A DNA stretch of 64,000 nt, from assembly GCF_001544835.2 (NCBI RefSeq), contig NZ_FCNX02000002.1:124001-188000 (forward strand), read 5' to 3'. Shown here one piece after another: positions 27,842-36,950 of this stretch (position 1 is the stretch's first letter; each line of letters begins with the position of its first letter). The notes beneath the pieces were generated by a model. It did no database searches. It saw nothing but the letters and a program-made list of their open reading frames with translations, and was not told the origin of the DNA. The stretch comes from Caballeronia fortuita. Its GTDB lineage: Bacteria > Pseudomonadota > Gammaproteobacteria > Burkholderiales > Burkholderiaceae. The position numbers were made by a program, and so were the translations under genes.

Positions 27842-28819
27842 ATGCTGAATCCCAATCCCTGGTACGTACGCAATCGTCTCAAGACGCGGCAACTCATGCT
27901 GGTCGTGGCGCTCGCGGAAGAAGGCAACGTGCATCGCGCGGCGGCGGTGCTGAACATGACGCAGCCCGCCGCGTCGAAACTTCTGCGCGAACTTGAAGAG
28001 ACGCTCGGCGTCACGCTCTTCGACCGCGAACCGCGCGGCGTGCGCGCCACGTTATACGGCGACGCCATCGTTCGTCATGCGCGCGCCGTCCTCGGCAGTC
28101 TCGATCAGGCCCAGGAAGAACTCGTCGCGCTCGCCTCGGGACGCCTCGGGCATGTGGCGATCGGCGCGATCACGTCGCCGGGCGTGCGTCTGTTGCCCGC
28201 CGCGGTGGCCGCGGTCAAGCGCATGCACGCGGATATCCGCATCTCCGTCGAGATCGATACGAGCAACGTGCTGCTCGAAAAGCTCGCGCAGGAAAAGCTC
28301 GATATCGTGATCGGCCGCCTGTCCGCCGAGCACGACAAAGTGCGCCTGCGTTACGAGCCGCTTGCGGGCGAGCCGGTGCGCGCGGTCGTGCGCGCGGGGC
28401 ATCCGTTATTGAAAGCGAAGACGCTCGCCCTGAACGATGTGCGTGACGCCGCGTGGCTCGTGCCGCCTTCGGGCAGTGCGTTGCGGCATCGCTTCGATCT
28501 GATGTTTCAGCGCGCGAGCCTCGCGCTGCCGGCGAACGTCGTCGAGACTTCGGCCATTCTCTTCGTCACGCAACTGTTGGAACAGAGCGACATGATCGCG
28601 GTGCTCGCCGAAGACGTCGCGCTGTATTACGCGCGGCATGGCGTCGTCGCGATGCTGCCCTTGCCGATGGATTGCCGCATGGACGACTTCGGCATCGTCA
28701 CGCGGGCGGACCGGCTCTTTTCGCCCGCGACCGAAGTCATGGTCGATGCCTTGCGCGCATCCGCCCGCGACGTGTACGGCGATCAGGCCGTCGCCGCCAT
28801 CGCAACCGGCGCGCGATAA
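27842..28819 (+). CDS. LysR-type regulator, GbpR-like
   Basis: A 325-residue LysR regulator. HTH residues about 10-68 (RHLKTRQ-type start NRLKTRQLMLV, then LNMTQPAASKLLRELEETLG) and an effector domain from about 95 (GHVAIGAITSPGVRLLP). The effector domain recalls GbpR, the galactose/arabinose-responsive regulator of sugar-binding protein genes in Agrobacterium and Azospirillum. It is divergent from the arabinose/galactose oxidation operon, which it probably controls. A TTG start 15 codons upstream is possible. The 3' end overlaps the convergent ferredoxin-oxidoreductase gene by 37 bases. Confidence 0.88.
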   Translation: MLNPNPWYVRNRLKTRQLMLVVALAEEGNVHRAAAVLNMTQPAASKLLRELEETLGVTLFDREPRGVRATLYGDAIVRHARAVLGSLDQAQEELVALASGRLGHVAIGAITSPGVRLLPAAVAAVKRMHADIRISVEIDTSNVLLEKLAQEKLDIVIGRLSAEHDKVRLRYEPLAGEPVRAVVRAGHPLLKAKTLALNDVRDAAWLVPPSGSALRHRFDLMFQRASLALPANVVETSAILFVTQLLEQSDMIAVLAEDVALYYARHGVVAMLPLPMDCRMDDFGIVTRADRLFSPATEVMVDALRASARDVYGDQAVAAIATGAR

Positions 28820-31800
28820 CGTTCGATCAGACGCTCGCGCTTTTGTGCGGCCGCCGCCATGTTGCGCTCCTTCACATGGCCGAAGCCACGGATTTCGTCG
28901 GGCAGCTTCGCGAGCTTGAGCGCGGTGTCGTAGCGTGCTTCGTCGAGCGTCGCGACGAATTCATCGACGAGCGCAAGGTAATCCGCAATCAACTTGCGCT
29001 CCGTGCGGCGCTCTTCCGTTTTGCCGAAGATATCGAGCGATGTGCCGCGCAAACGCTTCATCTTCGCGAGCACGCGAAACGCGGGCAACATCCACGCGCC
29101 GAAGCGCTGCTTGACGAGATGACCGTGCTCGTCGCGCTTCGCGATGAGCGGCGGCGCGAGATGGAACATCAGCTTGTAATCGCGGCCCGGTTCGCCTTCG
29201 AATTGATCGCGCAGCTTGTCGAGATACGCGGGAACGGCATAGAGACGCGCGACTTCATACTCGTCCTTATAAGCCATGAGCTTCGCGAGATTCATCGCGA
29301 CCGCGCGCGTGAGTGTCAGCTTCGCGTTCAGCGGCTTTTCCTTCTCGCGGATGCGCTCGACCGCGCTGCGATACGAGCGCGCATACGCTTCGCTCTGATA
29401 CGCGGTGAGCAAGGCTTCGCGCGTCGCGATCACGTTCTCGAGCGATTCGGGCATCTTCACGACGACCGCGTGTTGCGTCGATTTGAGCAGATCGCCGGTG
29501 CCGTTGTGCGCGACGAAGCGTCCCCAGTTGAACGCGAGCACGTTCTTTTCGACGGCCACGCCGTTCAGTTCGATCGCGCGTTCGAGGCTCGCGAGTTCGA
29601 GCGGCAGCCAGCCCTTCTGCCACGCGAAACCCAATAGCAGCGGATTCGAATAGATCGTGTCGCCGAGCAGCTTCAAGGCGAGCGCATTGGCGTCGATGAA
29701 CGCGCAACCCGCGCCGATGCTCTCCGATAGCGCCTGTTCCGTTTGCGCGGCGGGGAACGCCCACTGCGCGTTCGTCACGAATTCGGCGGTCGGGGTCGCG
29801 CCACTGTTGATCGCGGCCTGCGTGATGCCGTGACGCGTACGCGAGAGCACATCGTTCGATGCGGACACGATCGCATCGCAGCCGATGACGAGCCGCGCTT
29901 CGCCCGTCGCGATACGCGTCGCATGCAGCGCCTGCGGATGCGGCGCGATCTGCACATGACTGAGCACGGCGCCGCCCTTTTGCGCGAGACCGGCCATATC
30001 GAGCACGGTCACGCCCTTTTGTTCGATATGCGCGGCCATGCCGATCAATCCGCCGATCGTCACGACGCCCGTGCCGCCGACGCCCGTCACGAGAATGCCG
30101 TAAGGCTTCGACAACGCCGGCAGCGATGGCAACGGCAACTTATCGAAATCGGGCTTCGCGCCGCTCGCCGCCTTGGGCTTGCGAACCTGCGCGCCTTCGG
30201 CCGTGACGAAGCTCGGGCAAAAGCCCTTCACGCACGAGAAATCCTTGTTGCACGACGACTGATTGATCTTGCGCTTCGTGCCGAGCGGCGTATCCATCGG
30301 TTCGACGGACAGGCAATTGGATTGCACCGAGCAATCGCCGCAGCCTTCGCAAACCGCATCGTTGATGAACGCGCGACGCGCCGGATCGGGATACGTGCCG
30401 CGCTTGCGACGACGGCGCTTTTCCGTCGCGCATGTCTGATCGTAGATGAGGATGGTCGTGCCTTGCGTATCGCGCAACTCGCGCTGAATGCGATCGAGCT
30501 CGTCGCGATGATGCACGTTCACGCTCTGCGGCAATGTCACGTTCGCATCGTACTTCTGCGGCTCGTCCGTCACGATGACGATGCGCTTCGCCCCTTCGGC
30601 ATGAACCTGATGCGCGATCTGCGGCACCGTCAATACGCCGTCGACGGGCTGGCCGCCCGTCATCGCGACTGCATCGTTATAAAGAATCTTGTACGTGATG
30701 TTCGCGTTCGCTGCGATCGCCGCGCGCACCGCGAGCAAGCCCGAATGGAAGTACGTGCCATCGCCGAGATTGACGAACACGTGCTTGTCGCCGTGAAAAT
30801 GCATCTGGCCGATCCACGCGACGCCTTCGCCGCCCATCTGGCTGAAGGTCTCGGTTTTGCGGTCCATCCACATCGACATGTAATGACAGCCAATGCCCGC
30901 GAGCGCGCGCGAGCCTTCTGGCACGCGCGTCGACGTGTTGTGCGGACAACCCGAGCAGAACCACGGCTTGCGCTCGACATCGACACGCGGCTTGATCGCC
31001 TCACGCTCTTTGGCTTCGATCGTCTCGACGCGCGAGAGCATGCGCGCGCGAACGTCGCCGGGAAGATCGGCGCGGGCAAGACGGCGCGCGATGGCCTTCG
31101 CGATCAGCGCGGGCGACAGCTCATAATGCGCCGGCAGCAGCCAGTCGCCACGCGGCACGGACCATTCGCCGCCTTCGTTGTCGCGTTCGTCGAACTTGCC
31201 GTAGATACGCGGACGCACGTCTTCACGCCAGTTATAGAGTTCTTCCTTCAGCGCATATTCGAGGATTTGCCGCTTCTCTTCGACGACGAGAATTTCTTCG
31301 AGACCGGTCGCGAACGCGCGTGCGTCCTGCGCATCGAGCGGCCATACGCAGCCCACTTTCAAGACGCGCAAGCCGATCTGCGCGCAGGTTTCATCGTCGA
31401 GACCGAGATCGACGAGCGCCTGACGCACGTCGAGATATGCCTTGCCCGCCGTGATGATGCCAAAGCGCGGCTTGTCCGAATCGATCACCACGCGATTGAG
31501 CTTGTTCGCGCGCACATAGGCGAGTGCCGCGTACCATTTCTCATCGAGGAGACGCGCTTCCTGCGCGAGCGGGGAATCGGGCCAGCGGATGTTGAGACCG
31601 CCTTCGGGCATCGCGTAATCGGTGGGCGTGACGATCTCGACGCGATCCGGATCGAGATCGATCGATGCGGTGGATTCGACCACGTCGGTCACGCATTTCA
31701 TCGCGACCCATAGCCCCGAGTAACGGCTCATCGCCCAGCCGTGCAAGCCGTAGTCGAGATACTCCTGTACGTTCGACGGATACAGCACAGGAATGCCCGC

Positions 31801-32313
31801 TGCGATGAACGCATGATCCGACTGATGCGCGACCGATGACGACTTCGCCGCGTGATCGTCGCCTGCCAGCACGAGCACGCCGCCGTGCTTGTCGGTGCCC
31901 GCGGAATTCGCGTGCTTGAAGACATCGCCCGTGCGATCGACGCCCGGTCCCTTGCCGTACCACATGCCGAACACGCCATCGCGCGTTGCGCCCGGCCATA
32001 GATTGACCTGCTGCGTGCCCCAGATCGACGTCGCCGCGAGGTCCTCGTTCACGCCCGGCTGGAAGACGATGTCGTTGTCCTTCAGATGCGCCTTCGCTTT
32101 CCATAGCGATTGATCGAGCGCGCCGAGCGGCGATCCGCGATAGCCCGACACGAAGCCCGCCGTGTTCAGCCCGGCCTTGCGATCGCGCGCCTTCTGCAAC
32201 ATCGGCAGCCGCACGAGTGCCTGTGTGCCGCTGATATAGACGCGGCCTGTCTCAAGCGTGTATTTATCGTCGAGTGTGATGGCGGCGAGCGCGGCGCGAT
32301 CGGGTGCATTCAT
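28783..32313 (-). CDS. Indolepyruvate ferredoxin oxidoreductase, fused alpha-beta type
   Basis: A protein of about 1176 residues combining a TPP-binding alpha part and a gamma/beta part (GVGGTGVVTIGGLIGM near residue 730). Cys clusters for Fe-S centres are visible: CSGCPHNT, CEGCGDCSVQSNC and SSCNKDFSCVKGFC. The TPP region includes NLGDGTYFHSGLLAV. It oxidatively decarboxylates aryl pyruvates (indolepyruvate, phenylpyruvate) to the aryl-acetyl-CoA, reducing ferredoxin. This is the single-polypeptide form usual in aerobic betaproteobacteria. Start set at MNAPDRAA with GGAGA ten bases before. It is divergent from a LysR gene, which likely regulates it. Confidence 0.92.
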   Translation of the reverse strand: MNAPDRAALAAITLDDKYTLETGRVYISGTQALVRLPMLQKARDRKAGLNTAGFVSGYRGSPLGALDQSLWKAKAHLKDNDIVFQPGVNEDLAATSIWGTQQVNLWPGATRDGVFGMWYGKGPGVDRTGDVFKHANSAGTDKHGGVLVLAGDDHAAKSSSVAHQSDHAFIAAGIPVLYPSNVQEYLDYGLHGWAMSRYSGLWVAMKCVTDVVESTASIDLDPDRVEIVTPTDYAMPEGGLNIRWPDSPLAQEARLLDEKWYAALAYVRANKLNRVVIDSDKPRFGIITAGKAYLDVRQALVDLGLDDETCAQIGLRVLKVGCVWPLDAQDARAFATGLEEILVVEEKRQILEYALKEELYNWREDVRPRIYGKFDERDNEGGEWSVPRGDWLLPAHYELSPALIAKAIARRLARADLPGDVRARMLSRVETIEAKEREAIKPRVDVERKPWFCSGCPHNTSTRVPEGSRALAGIGCHYMSMWMDRKTETFSQMGGEGVAWIGQMHFHGDKHVFVNLGDGTYFHSGLLAVRAAIAANANITYKILYNDAVAMTGGQPVDGVLTVPQIAHQVHAEGAKRIVIVTDEPQKYDANVTLPQSVNVHHRDELDRIQRELRDTQGTTILIYDQTCATEKRRRRKRGTYPDPARRAFINDAVCEGCGDCSVQSNCLSVEPMDTPLGTKRKINQSSCNKDFSCVKGFCPSFVTAEGAQVRKPKAASGAKPDFDKLPLPSLPALSKPYGILVTGVGGTGVVTIGGLIGMAAHIEQKGVTVLDMAGLAQKGGAVLSHVQIAPHPQALHATRIATGEARLVIGCDAIVSASNDVLSRTRHGITQAAINSGATPTAEFVTNAQWAFPAAQTEQALSESIGAGCAFIDANALALKLLGDTIYSNPLLLGFAWQKGWLPLELASLERAIELNGVAVEKNVLAFNWGRFVAHNGTGDLLKSTQHAVVVKMPESLENVIATREALLTAYQSEAYARSYRSAVERIREKEKPLNAKLTLTRAVAMNLAKLMAYKDEYEVARLYAVPAYLDKLRDQFEGEPGRDYKLMFHLAPPLIAKRDEHGHLVKQRFGAWMLPAFRVLAKMKRLRGTSLDIFGKTEERRTERKLIADYLALVDEFVATLDEARYDTALKLAKLPDEIRGFGHVKERNMAAAAQKRERLIERYRAPVAMAATA

Positions 32314-32367
32314 GTGGGCACGTCTCCAGAATAGGGAATTTGTTTTTTCGCCGAGTATAGAAAGCCG

Positions 32368-32384
32368 ATTTGCGATCGTAAAAT
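32368..32384. promoter_or_regulatory. Candidate LysR box between the oxidoreductase and its LysR gene
   Basis: ATTT-N9-AAAT fits the T-N11-A LysR box inside a 104-base divergent intergenic region. A short dyad TCTGA-AAA-TCAGA follows immediately before the LysR start codon. Confidence 0.4.
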
Positions 32385-32417
32385 CACGAATAGACAACTC
32401 TGGTATCTGAAAATCAG

Positions 32418-33323
32418 ATGGCTTTCGATCTCACGCTCAGACAGTTGCGTTACTTCGTGGCCGCCGCGCAGACCGGCCAGTTCTCGATGGCGGCGGCGAA
32501 CGAGCACGTATCGCAGTCGGCGATCACGAACGCGGTTCTCGCGCTCGAAAGCGCGCTCGGCACGAAGCTCTTCGAGCGCCTGCCGCAAGGCGTCGCGCTC
32601 ACGCCCGATGGCCAGGACTTTCATAACCACGCGCGCCGCGTGCTCGACGCGGCGCGCGACGCAATGCATATGCCGCCGTTTCGCGCGCACGACATGCGTG
32701 GCGTCGCGCGCATCGCGGCGTCTTATACGGTGCTCGGGTATTTTTTGCCGGAACTGCTGGCACGCTTTCGTGCGACGTATCCGTTCATCGATTTCGATTT
32801 GCGCGACATGGAGCGGCCGCAGATCGAAGAAGCGGTCGCGAATGGCGATGTCGATATCGGCGTCGTGCTGCTATCGAATTTGCAGCGCGCGAACAAGTTC
32901 GACAGTCAGGTGCTGATGCGCTCGCGCAGGCAGTTGTGGGTCGCGCCAATGCATCCGCTCGCGCAGCAGCAGGTGGTCTCGCTGAAAGATATCGCCGCGC
33001 ATCCCTACATTCTGATTACTGTCGATGAAGGCGAGCAATCGACGATGCGCTATTGGCACAAGAAACGCCTCGAACCGAACATCGCGTTTCGCACGAGTTC
33101 GATGGAGGCGTTGCGCGGGCTCGTCGCGCATGGTTTCGGCGTGACGGTGCTATCGGATATGGTGTTTCGGCCCTGGTCGCTGGAAGGCAAGCGCATCGAA
33201 GCGCGGCCTGTCGACGACACCATTCCTCACATGGAAGCGGGCATGATCTGGCGCAAGGGCGCTACGCTGAGCGCGCCGTCGACGGCGGTGCAGCAGTTCT
33301 TGATTCATGCGTGCGGGGCTTAG
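32418..33323 (+). CDS. LysR-type regulator
   Basis: A 301-residue LysR protein with HTH residues 3-62 (LRQLRYFVAAAQTGQFSMAAA, then EHVSQSAITNAVLALE) and an effector domain (GVARIAASYTVLGYFLPELL onward). It is divergent from the indolepyruvate ferredoxin oxidoreductase gene with a candidate box between, so an aromatic amino acid catabolite is a plausible inducer. No clear ribosome-binding site precedes the ATG; the start agrees with the usual LysR N-terminus. Confidence 0.88.
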   Translation: MAFDLTLRQLRYFVAAAQTGQFSMAAANEHVSQSAITNAVLALESALGTKLFERLPQGVALTPDGQDFHNHARRVLDAARDAMHMPPFRAHDMRGVARIAASYTVLGYFLPELLARFRATYPFIDFDLRDMERPQIEEAVANGDVDIGVVLLSNLQRANKFDSQVLMRSRRQLWVAPMHPLAQQQVVSLKDIAAHPYILITVDEGEQSTMRYWHKKRLEPNIAFRTSSMEALRGLVAHGFGVTVLSDMVFRPWSLEGKRIEARPVDDTIPHMEAGMIWRKGATLSAPSTAVQQFLIHACGA

Positions 33324-33661
33324 CATGAGCTCTCTTTCGATGCATACGCGCACGCATTTTCAGGCTTACCCTTTTTCGAAAAGATTGCCTACACTTCCCA
33401 TCGCTACACGGCTGCACACAACAAGCAGACGTAATGCTGGCGAGAACAGTGAAGCAGTATTCGATTTCTCGACCGTAAGCGATTGAGATGACCGTTCTAT
33501 CTCCCTCCACAAACGATTGAACGGGCGTCCCGACAAACGTGCCTTCGTCGTCGTAGATTCGGTTTCCTAAGTTTATTGAGCCTGCGAGTTCTCGGTTCCG
33601 TACGATCGTCCGCCCTCCGTAGGCGGCTCGCGTCCGGCCTTCTTTCGTTGGGAGATTCGCC
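33324..33661. other. Intergenic region; unassigned opposite-strand frame
   Basis: No accepted gene. On the minus strand a frame from an ATG at 33663 down to 33262 reads partly protein-like (RIYDDEGTFVGTPVQSFVEG). It has unusual codons for this genome and no ribosome-binding site, so it is not called. The promoter of the GlcG-like gene should be near its right end. Confidence 0.4.
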
Positions 33662-34390
33662 ATGCGCATCATCGATTGCCGTTCATTGCTTCCCGCCCTT
33701 CCGGCACTTCTGGCCGCTGCGCTGTCGGCGCCTGCACATGCCAACGACAACGACGACGGTCCGGCCGGGCGCTGCATGCTGCCGCAGGGAACGATTTCGC
33801 TCGTGGAGAAGCAGTTGGCTACCGTCGTGCAGAGCGGCAATGGCGGCATCTTTACGCCGAACCGCATGTGGGCCGCCATCGTGGACAGGCAGGGTCATCT
33901 CTGCTCCGTGATCAAGACCGGCGATGCCTGGCCGGGAAGCCGCGCGATCGCCATCGCAAAGGCCTTCACGGCGAACGGCTTCAGCAACGATGCTCTCGCT
34001 CTTTCGACTGCCAACCTTTACGCATCGACGCAACCAGGCGGCTCGCTCTATGGCCTGAACAACTCGAATCCATTCGACCCGCGCTTTCTCGAGCAAGGCA
34101 CGGGCATCGGCCGCGTGCTCGGCGGCGTGATTACCTTCGGCGGTGGCGTCGCGCTGTATGCGGGCGGGAGAGTGATCGGCGGCCTGGGCGTGAGCGGTGA
34201 CTCCGCGTGCGCCGATCACGCGATCGCCTACCGGATGCGCAAGCTCGCCGGACTCGGCGCGGTGCCGAAAGGGCTGGGCCCGAACAATACCGACAACATT
34301 CTGTATTCGACGGGCGCATCGCCGATGGGCTTCGAGCATCCGCACTGCCTGCCGACCGATCTGAGCGCGAGCCAGATCGAGGGCAACTAG
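33662..34390 (+). CDS. Exported GlcG/HbpS-like heme- or cofactor-binding protein
   Basis: A 242-residue protein with a Sec signal peptide (about residues 1-28, ending ALSAPAHA). The GlcG/HbpS domain follows: QGHLCSVIKTGDAWPGSRAIAIAKA, a Gly-rich VITFGGGVALY and GLGVSGDSACADHAIAYRMR. Members of this family bind heme or are encoded beside oxidases; no enzymatic role is proven. Two Cys in the domain (near residues 38 and 77) might form a disulfide after export. It stands alone between a LysR gene and the polysaccharide operon. Confidence 0.83.
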   Translation: MRIIDCRSLLPALPALLAAALSAPAHANDNDDGPAGRCMLPQGTISLVEKQLATVVQSGNGGIFTPNRMWAAIVDRQGHLCSVIKTGDAWPGSRAIAIAKAFTANGFSNDALALSTANLYASTQPGGSLYGLNNSNPFDPRFLEQGTGIGRVLGGVITFGGGVALYAGGRVIGGLGVSGDSACADHAIAYRMRKLAGLGAVPKGLGPNNTDNILYSTGASPMGFEHPHCLPTDLSASQIEGN

Positions 34391-34890
34391 CGGCGCTGAA
34401 TGCCAGCCGCGAGGGCGCGTCTTCCGATTGTGCCGTCGCGCATCCGCAGCCCTCTGCAAGGCAATCTCGCGTCGATCGCGTTGCATGCGCTCCTTCGGTT
34501 GGATCAGCGGCGTTTGCGTATCCCTCGACGCGATGTTGCTTTTCTCGGCGATGAAAACGATGAACCACGCCGCGCAGCAACGCGCATGCGCCGGTTCGCC
34601 GATGATTGTTCGGCGTTCGACCGATCCCCCTTCCTCCGGGCATCGTGCCGCGCGCCATCACCATGGCTTCGCGCTCCCCTGAAACGCAAACGTTAGCCGC
34701 GTAATTAATTCCGCTGAACGTTAGCGCTACTCAACCAGTGGAAAATTGTGCGGGGCACAACAGTGTCCAGACATTTGGAGATCGAGTATTCGTCTGCGGG
34801 GTGAATGAACAGGACGGGCAAGCGGTCGATGGCCATCAACTCGATGGACCGAAAACCCGGACAAGAAATCAAATTTAAAAAAAGACCACT
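34391..34890. other. Upstream region of the polysaccharide operon with a 15-bp palindrome
   Basis: No gene is seen. TTGTGC-GGG-GCACAA (34746-34760) is a perfect dyad 131 bases before the UXS-like start and could be an operator. The last 20 bases before the start are A-rich, with no clear ribosome-binding site. Confidence 0.4.
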
Positions 34891-35886
34891 ATGACTACGA
34901 AATCATTTAGTAAGGCGAACGATCGGCCACTTGTGATGGTGACAGGTGGCGCGGGTTTCCTGGGCAGTCACGTATGCGACCGCCTCGTGCGGGAAGGCAA
35001 ACACGTCGTCTGCGTCGACAACTTCATGACGGGCCGGCGCGCCAATGTCGCGCATCTGAGGGCCTCGCCTTATTTCACGCTGATCGAAGCCGACATCTCC
35101 GTGTCGCTTCCGCAGATCGATGCTTCGGAGATCTGGAATCTCGCCTGCCCGGCATCGCCGCCGACGTATCAGATCGATCCGGTGCACACCATGCTCACCA
35201 ACGTCATGGGCATGAAGAACTGCCTCGATCTTGCCTACGACACCGGCGCACGCGTCTTTCAGGCATCGACGAGCGAAGTGTACGGCGACCCCGAAGTGCA
35301 TCCGCAGACGGAGTCGTATCGCGGCAAGGTGAATTCGATCGGTCCGCGTGCTTGCTACGACGAAGGCAAGCGCGCCGCGGAAACGCTGTGCTTCGACTAT
35401 CGCCGCACGTACGGCACCGATGTGCGCGTCGCGCGCATCTTCAACACCTACGGTCCGCGCATGGACCCTCAGGACGGACGCGTCGTGTCCAACTTCATCG
35501 TGCAGGCGCTGCGCGGCGATCCACTGGAAATCTACGGCGACGGTTCGCAAACGCGCTCGTTCTGCTTCGTCGACGATCTCGTCGAAGGATTCTTCCGCAT
35601 CATGCGCGCGCCCGAAGCGCCCGAAGGTCCGATCAATCTCGGCAATCCCGGCGAATTCACGATGCGCGAACTCGCGGACCTGGTGATCGGCATGACCGGC
35701 ACGTCGTCGAGCATCACGAACAAGCCGCTGCCGATCGACGATCCGAAGCAGCGCCGCCCCGATATCGGCATCGCGCAATCGCTGCTCGGCTGGAAGCCGC
35801 AGATTCCGCTGCGCGAAGGACTGTCGTCGACGGTTTCCTACTTCAGCGCCGAACTCTGGCTCACGCCGCTCGCGGAGGAATGCTGA
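34891..35886 (+). CDS. UDP-glucuronate decarboxylase-like SDR (UDP-xylose synthase type)
   Basis: A 331-residue extended SDR. NAD motif VTGGAGFLGSH at residues 17-27, catalytic STSEVYGDP and the Y-x3-K in CYDEGKR. The substrate region RIFNTYGPRMDPQDGRVVSNFI is the block typical of UXS enzymes, which convert UDP-glucuronate to UDP-xylose. It is the first gene of an operon that also encodes UDP-glucose dehydrogenase, the enzyme that would supply its substrate. This supports the assignment over dTDP-glucose dehydratase. The ribosome-binding site is weak. The next gene starts three bases after the stop codon begins to clear. Confidence 0.87.
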   Translation: MTTKSFSKANDRPLVMVTGGAGFLGSHVCDRLVREGKHVVCVDNFMTGRRANVAHLRASPYFTLIEADISVSLPQIDASEIWNLACPASPPTYQIDPVHTMLTNVMGMKNCLDLAYDTGARVFQASTSEVYGDPEVHPQTESYRGKVNSIGPRACYDEGKRAAETLCFDYRRTYGTDVRVARIFNTYGPRMDPQDGRVVSNFIVQALRGDPLEIYGDGSQTRSFCFVDDLVEGFFRIMRAPEAPEGPINLGNPGEFTMRELADLVIGMTGTSSSITNKPLPIDDPKQRRPDIGIAQSLLGWKPQIPLREGLSSTVSYFSAELWLTPLAEEC

Positions 35887-35888
35887 TC

Positions 35889-36875
35889 ATGAAAGCGCTC
35901 GTTACCGGCGGCGCCGGCTACATCGGCAGCCACACGTGCAAGATGCTCGCGCGCGCGGGGCATACGCCCATCGTCTTCGACAACCTCTCGACGGGTCATG
36001 CCGACGCAGTCAAGTGGGGCCCGCTTTGCATCGGCGATCTGCTCGATGCCACCGCGCTCGACGCCGCATTCGAAGAGCATCGTCCCGACATCGTGATTCA
36101 TTTTGCCGCGCTCGCCTACGTGGGTGTGTCGATGCAAGACCCGGCGAGCTATTACCGCGTCAACGTCGACGGTACGCAGTCGCTGCTCGATGCGATGCGC
36201 CGTCACGACGTATCGCGCATCGTGCTGTCGTCCAGTTGCGCGACTTACGGCATTCCCGCCGTGTTGCCCATCACCGAGGACACGCCGCAGCACCCGGTGA
36301 ATCCGTATGGCTTCACGAAGCTCGTCACCGAACGCATGGCCGCCGACTACGCGCGCGCCTACGGTCTGCGCTGGATCGCGCTGCGTTACTTCAACGCGGC
36401 GGGCACCGATCCCGAAGGCGAACTCGGCGAGCGTCACGATCCGGAAACGCACGCGATTCCGCTCGCGATCGCCGCCGCGCTCGGTACGGGTTCGGCCTTC
36501 AACGTGATGGGCACCGACTATCCGACGCCCGATGGCTCCGCCGTGCGCGACTACGTGCATGTCAACGACCTCGCGGATGCGCATCTGCGCGCGATGACGC
36601 ATCTGCTGCAAGGCGGCGATAGCGGCGCGTTCAACCTCGCGACGGGCCGCGGAACATCCGTGCTCGAGTTGCTCGACGCCGTGCACGCGGCAACCGGCAA
36701 GCGCGTGAACGCAACCCTTGCGAAGCGCCGTGCGGGCGACCCGCCCGCGCTCTATGCGCAAGCGGAGAAAGCGCAGCGTGTGCTCGGCTGGAAGCCGCAG
36801 TACACGGACATCGGTCCGATCGTCGGCACGGCCGCGAAGTGGTTCATCGAAACAGCCAGCCCGGTCGACGCCTGA
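35889..36875 (+). CDS. galE: UDP-glucose 4-epimerase (GalE-like)
   Basis: A 328-residue extended SDR. VTGGAGYIGSH at the N-terminus, catalytic SSSCATYG and Y-x3-K in NPYGFTKLVTE, then the ALRYFNAAGTDPEGELGE block specific to GalE enzymes. It interconverts UDP-Glc and UDP-Gal. In this operon it could also epimerise UDP-xylose to UDP-L-arabinose, an activity known for some GalE homologues. It begins two bases after the UXS stop, so it is translationally coupled. Confidence 0.9.
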   Translation: MKALVTGGAGYIGSHTCKMLARAGHTPIVFDNLSTGHADAVKWGPLCIGDLLDATALDAAFEEHRPDIVIHFAALAYVGVSMQDPASYYRVNVDGTQSLLDAMRRHDVSRIVLSSSCATYGIPAVLPITEDTPQHPVNPYGFTKLVTERMAADYARAYGLRWIALRYFNAAGTDPEGELGERHDPETHAIPLAIAAALGTGSAFNVMGTDYPTPDGSAVRDYVHVNDLADAHLRAMTHLLQGGDSGAFNLATGRGTSVLELLDAVHAATGKRVNATLAKRRAGDPPALYAQAEKAQRVLGWKPQYTDIGPIVGTAAKWFIETASPVDA

Positions 36876-36950
36876 ACGGCACACGCACAGCGGGCGCAAT
36901 AAAAGCAGCACAGACCAGAAAGAATCAATCGAAAATCGGGGAGCAACGAA

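Noticed and set aside
34974..35888. N-terminal extension of the GalE frame through the UXS gene
   Set aside because: The extra 305 codons are an out-of-frame reading of UXS. The GalE domain starts exactly at the ATG at 35889.
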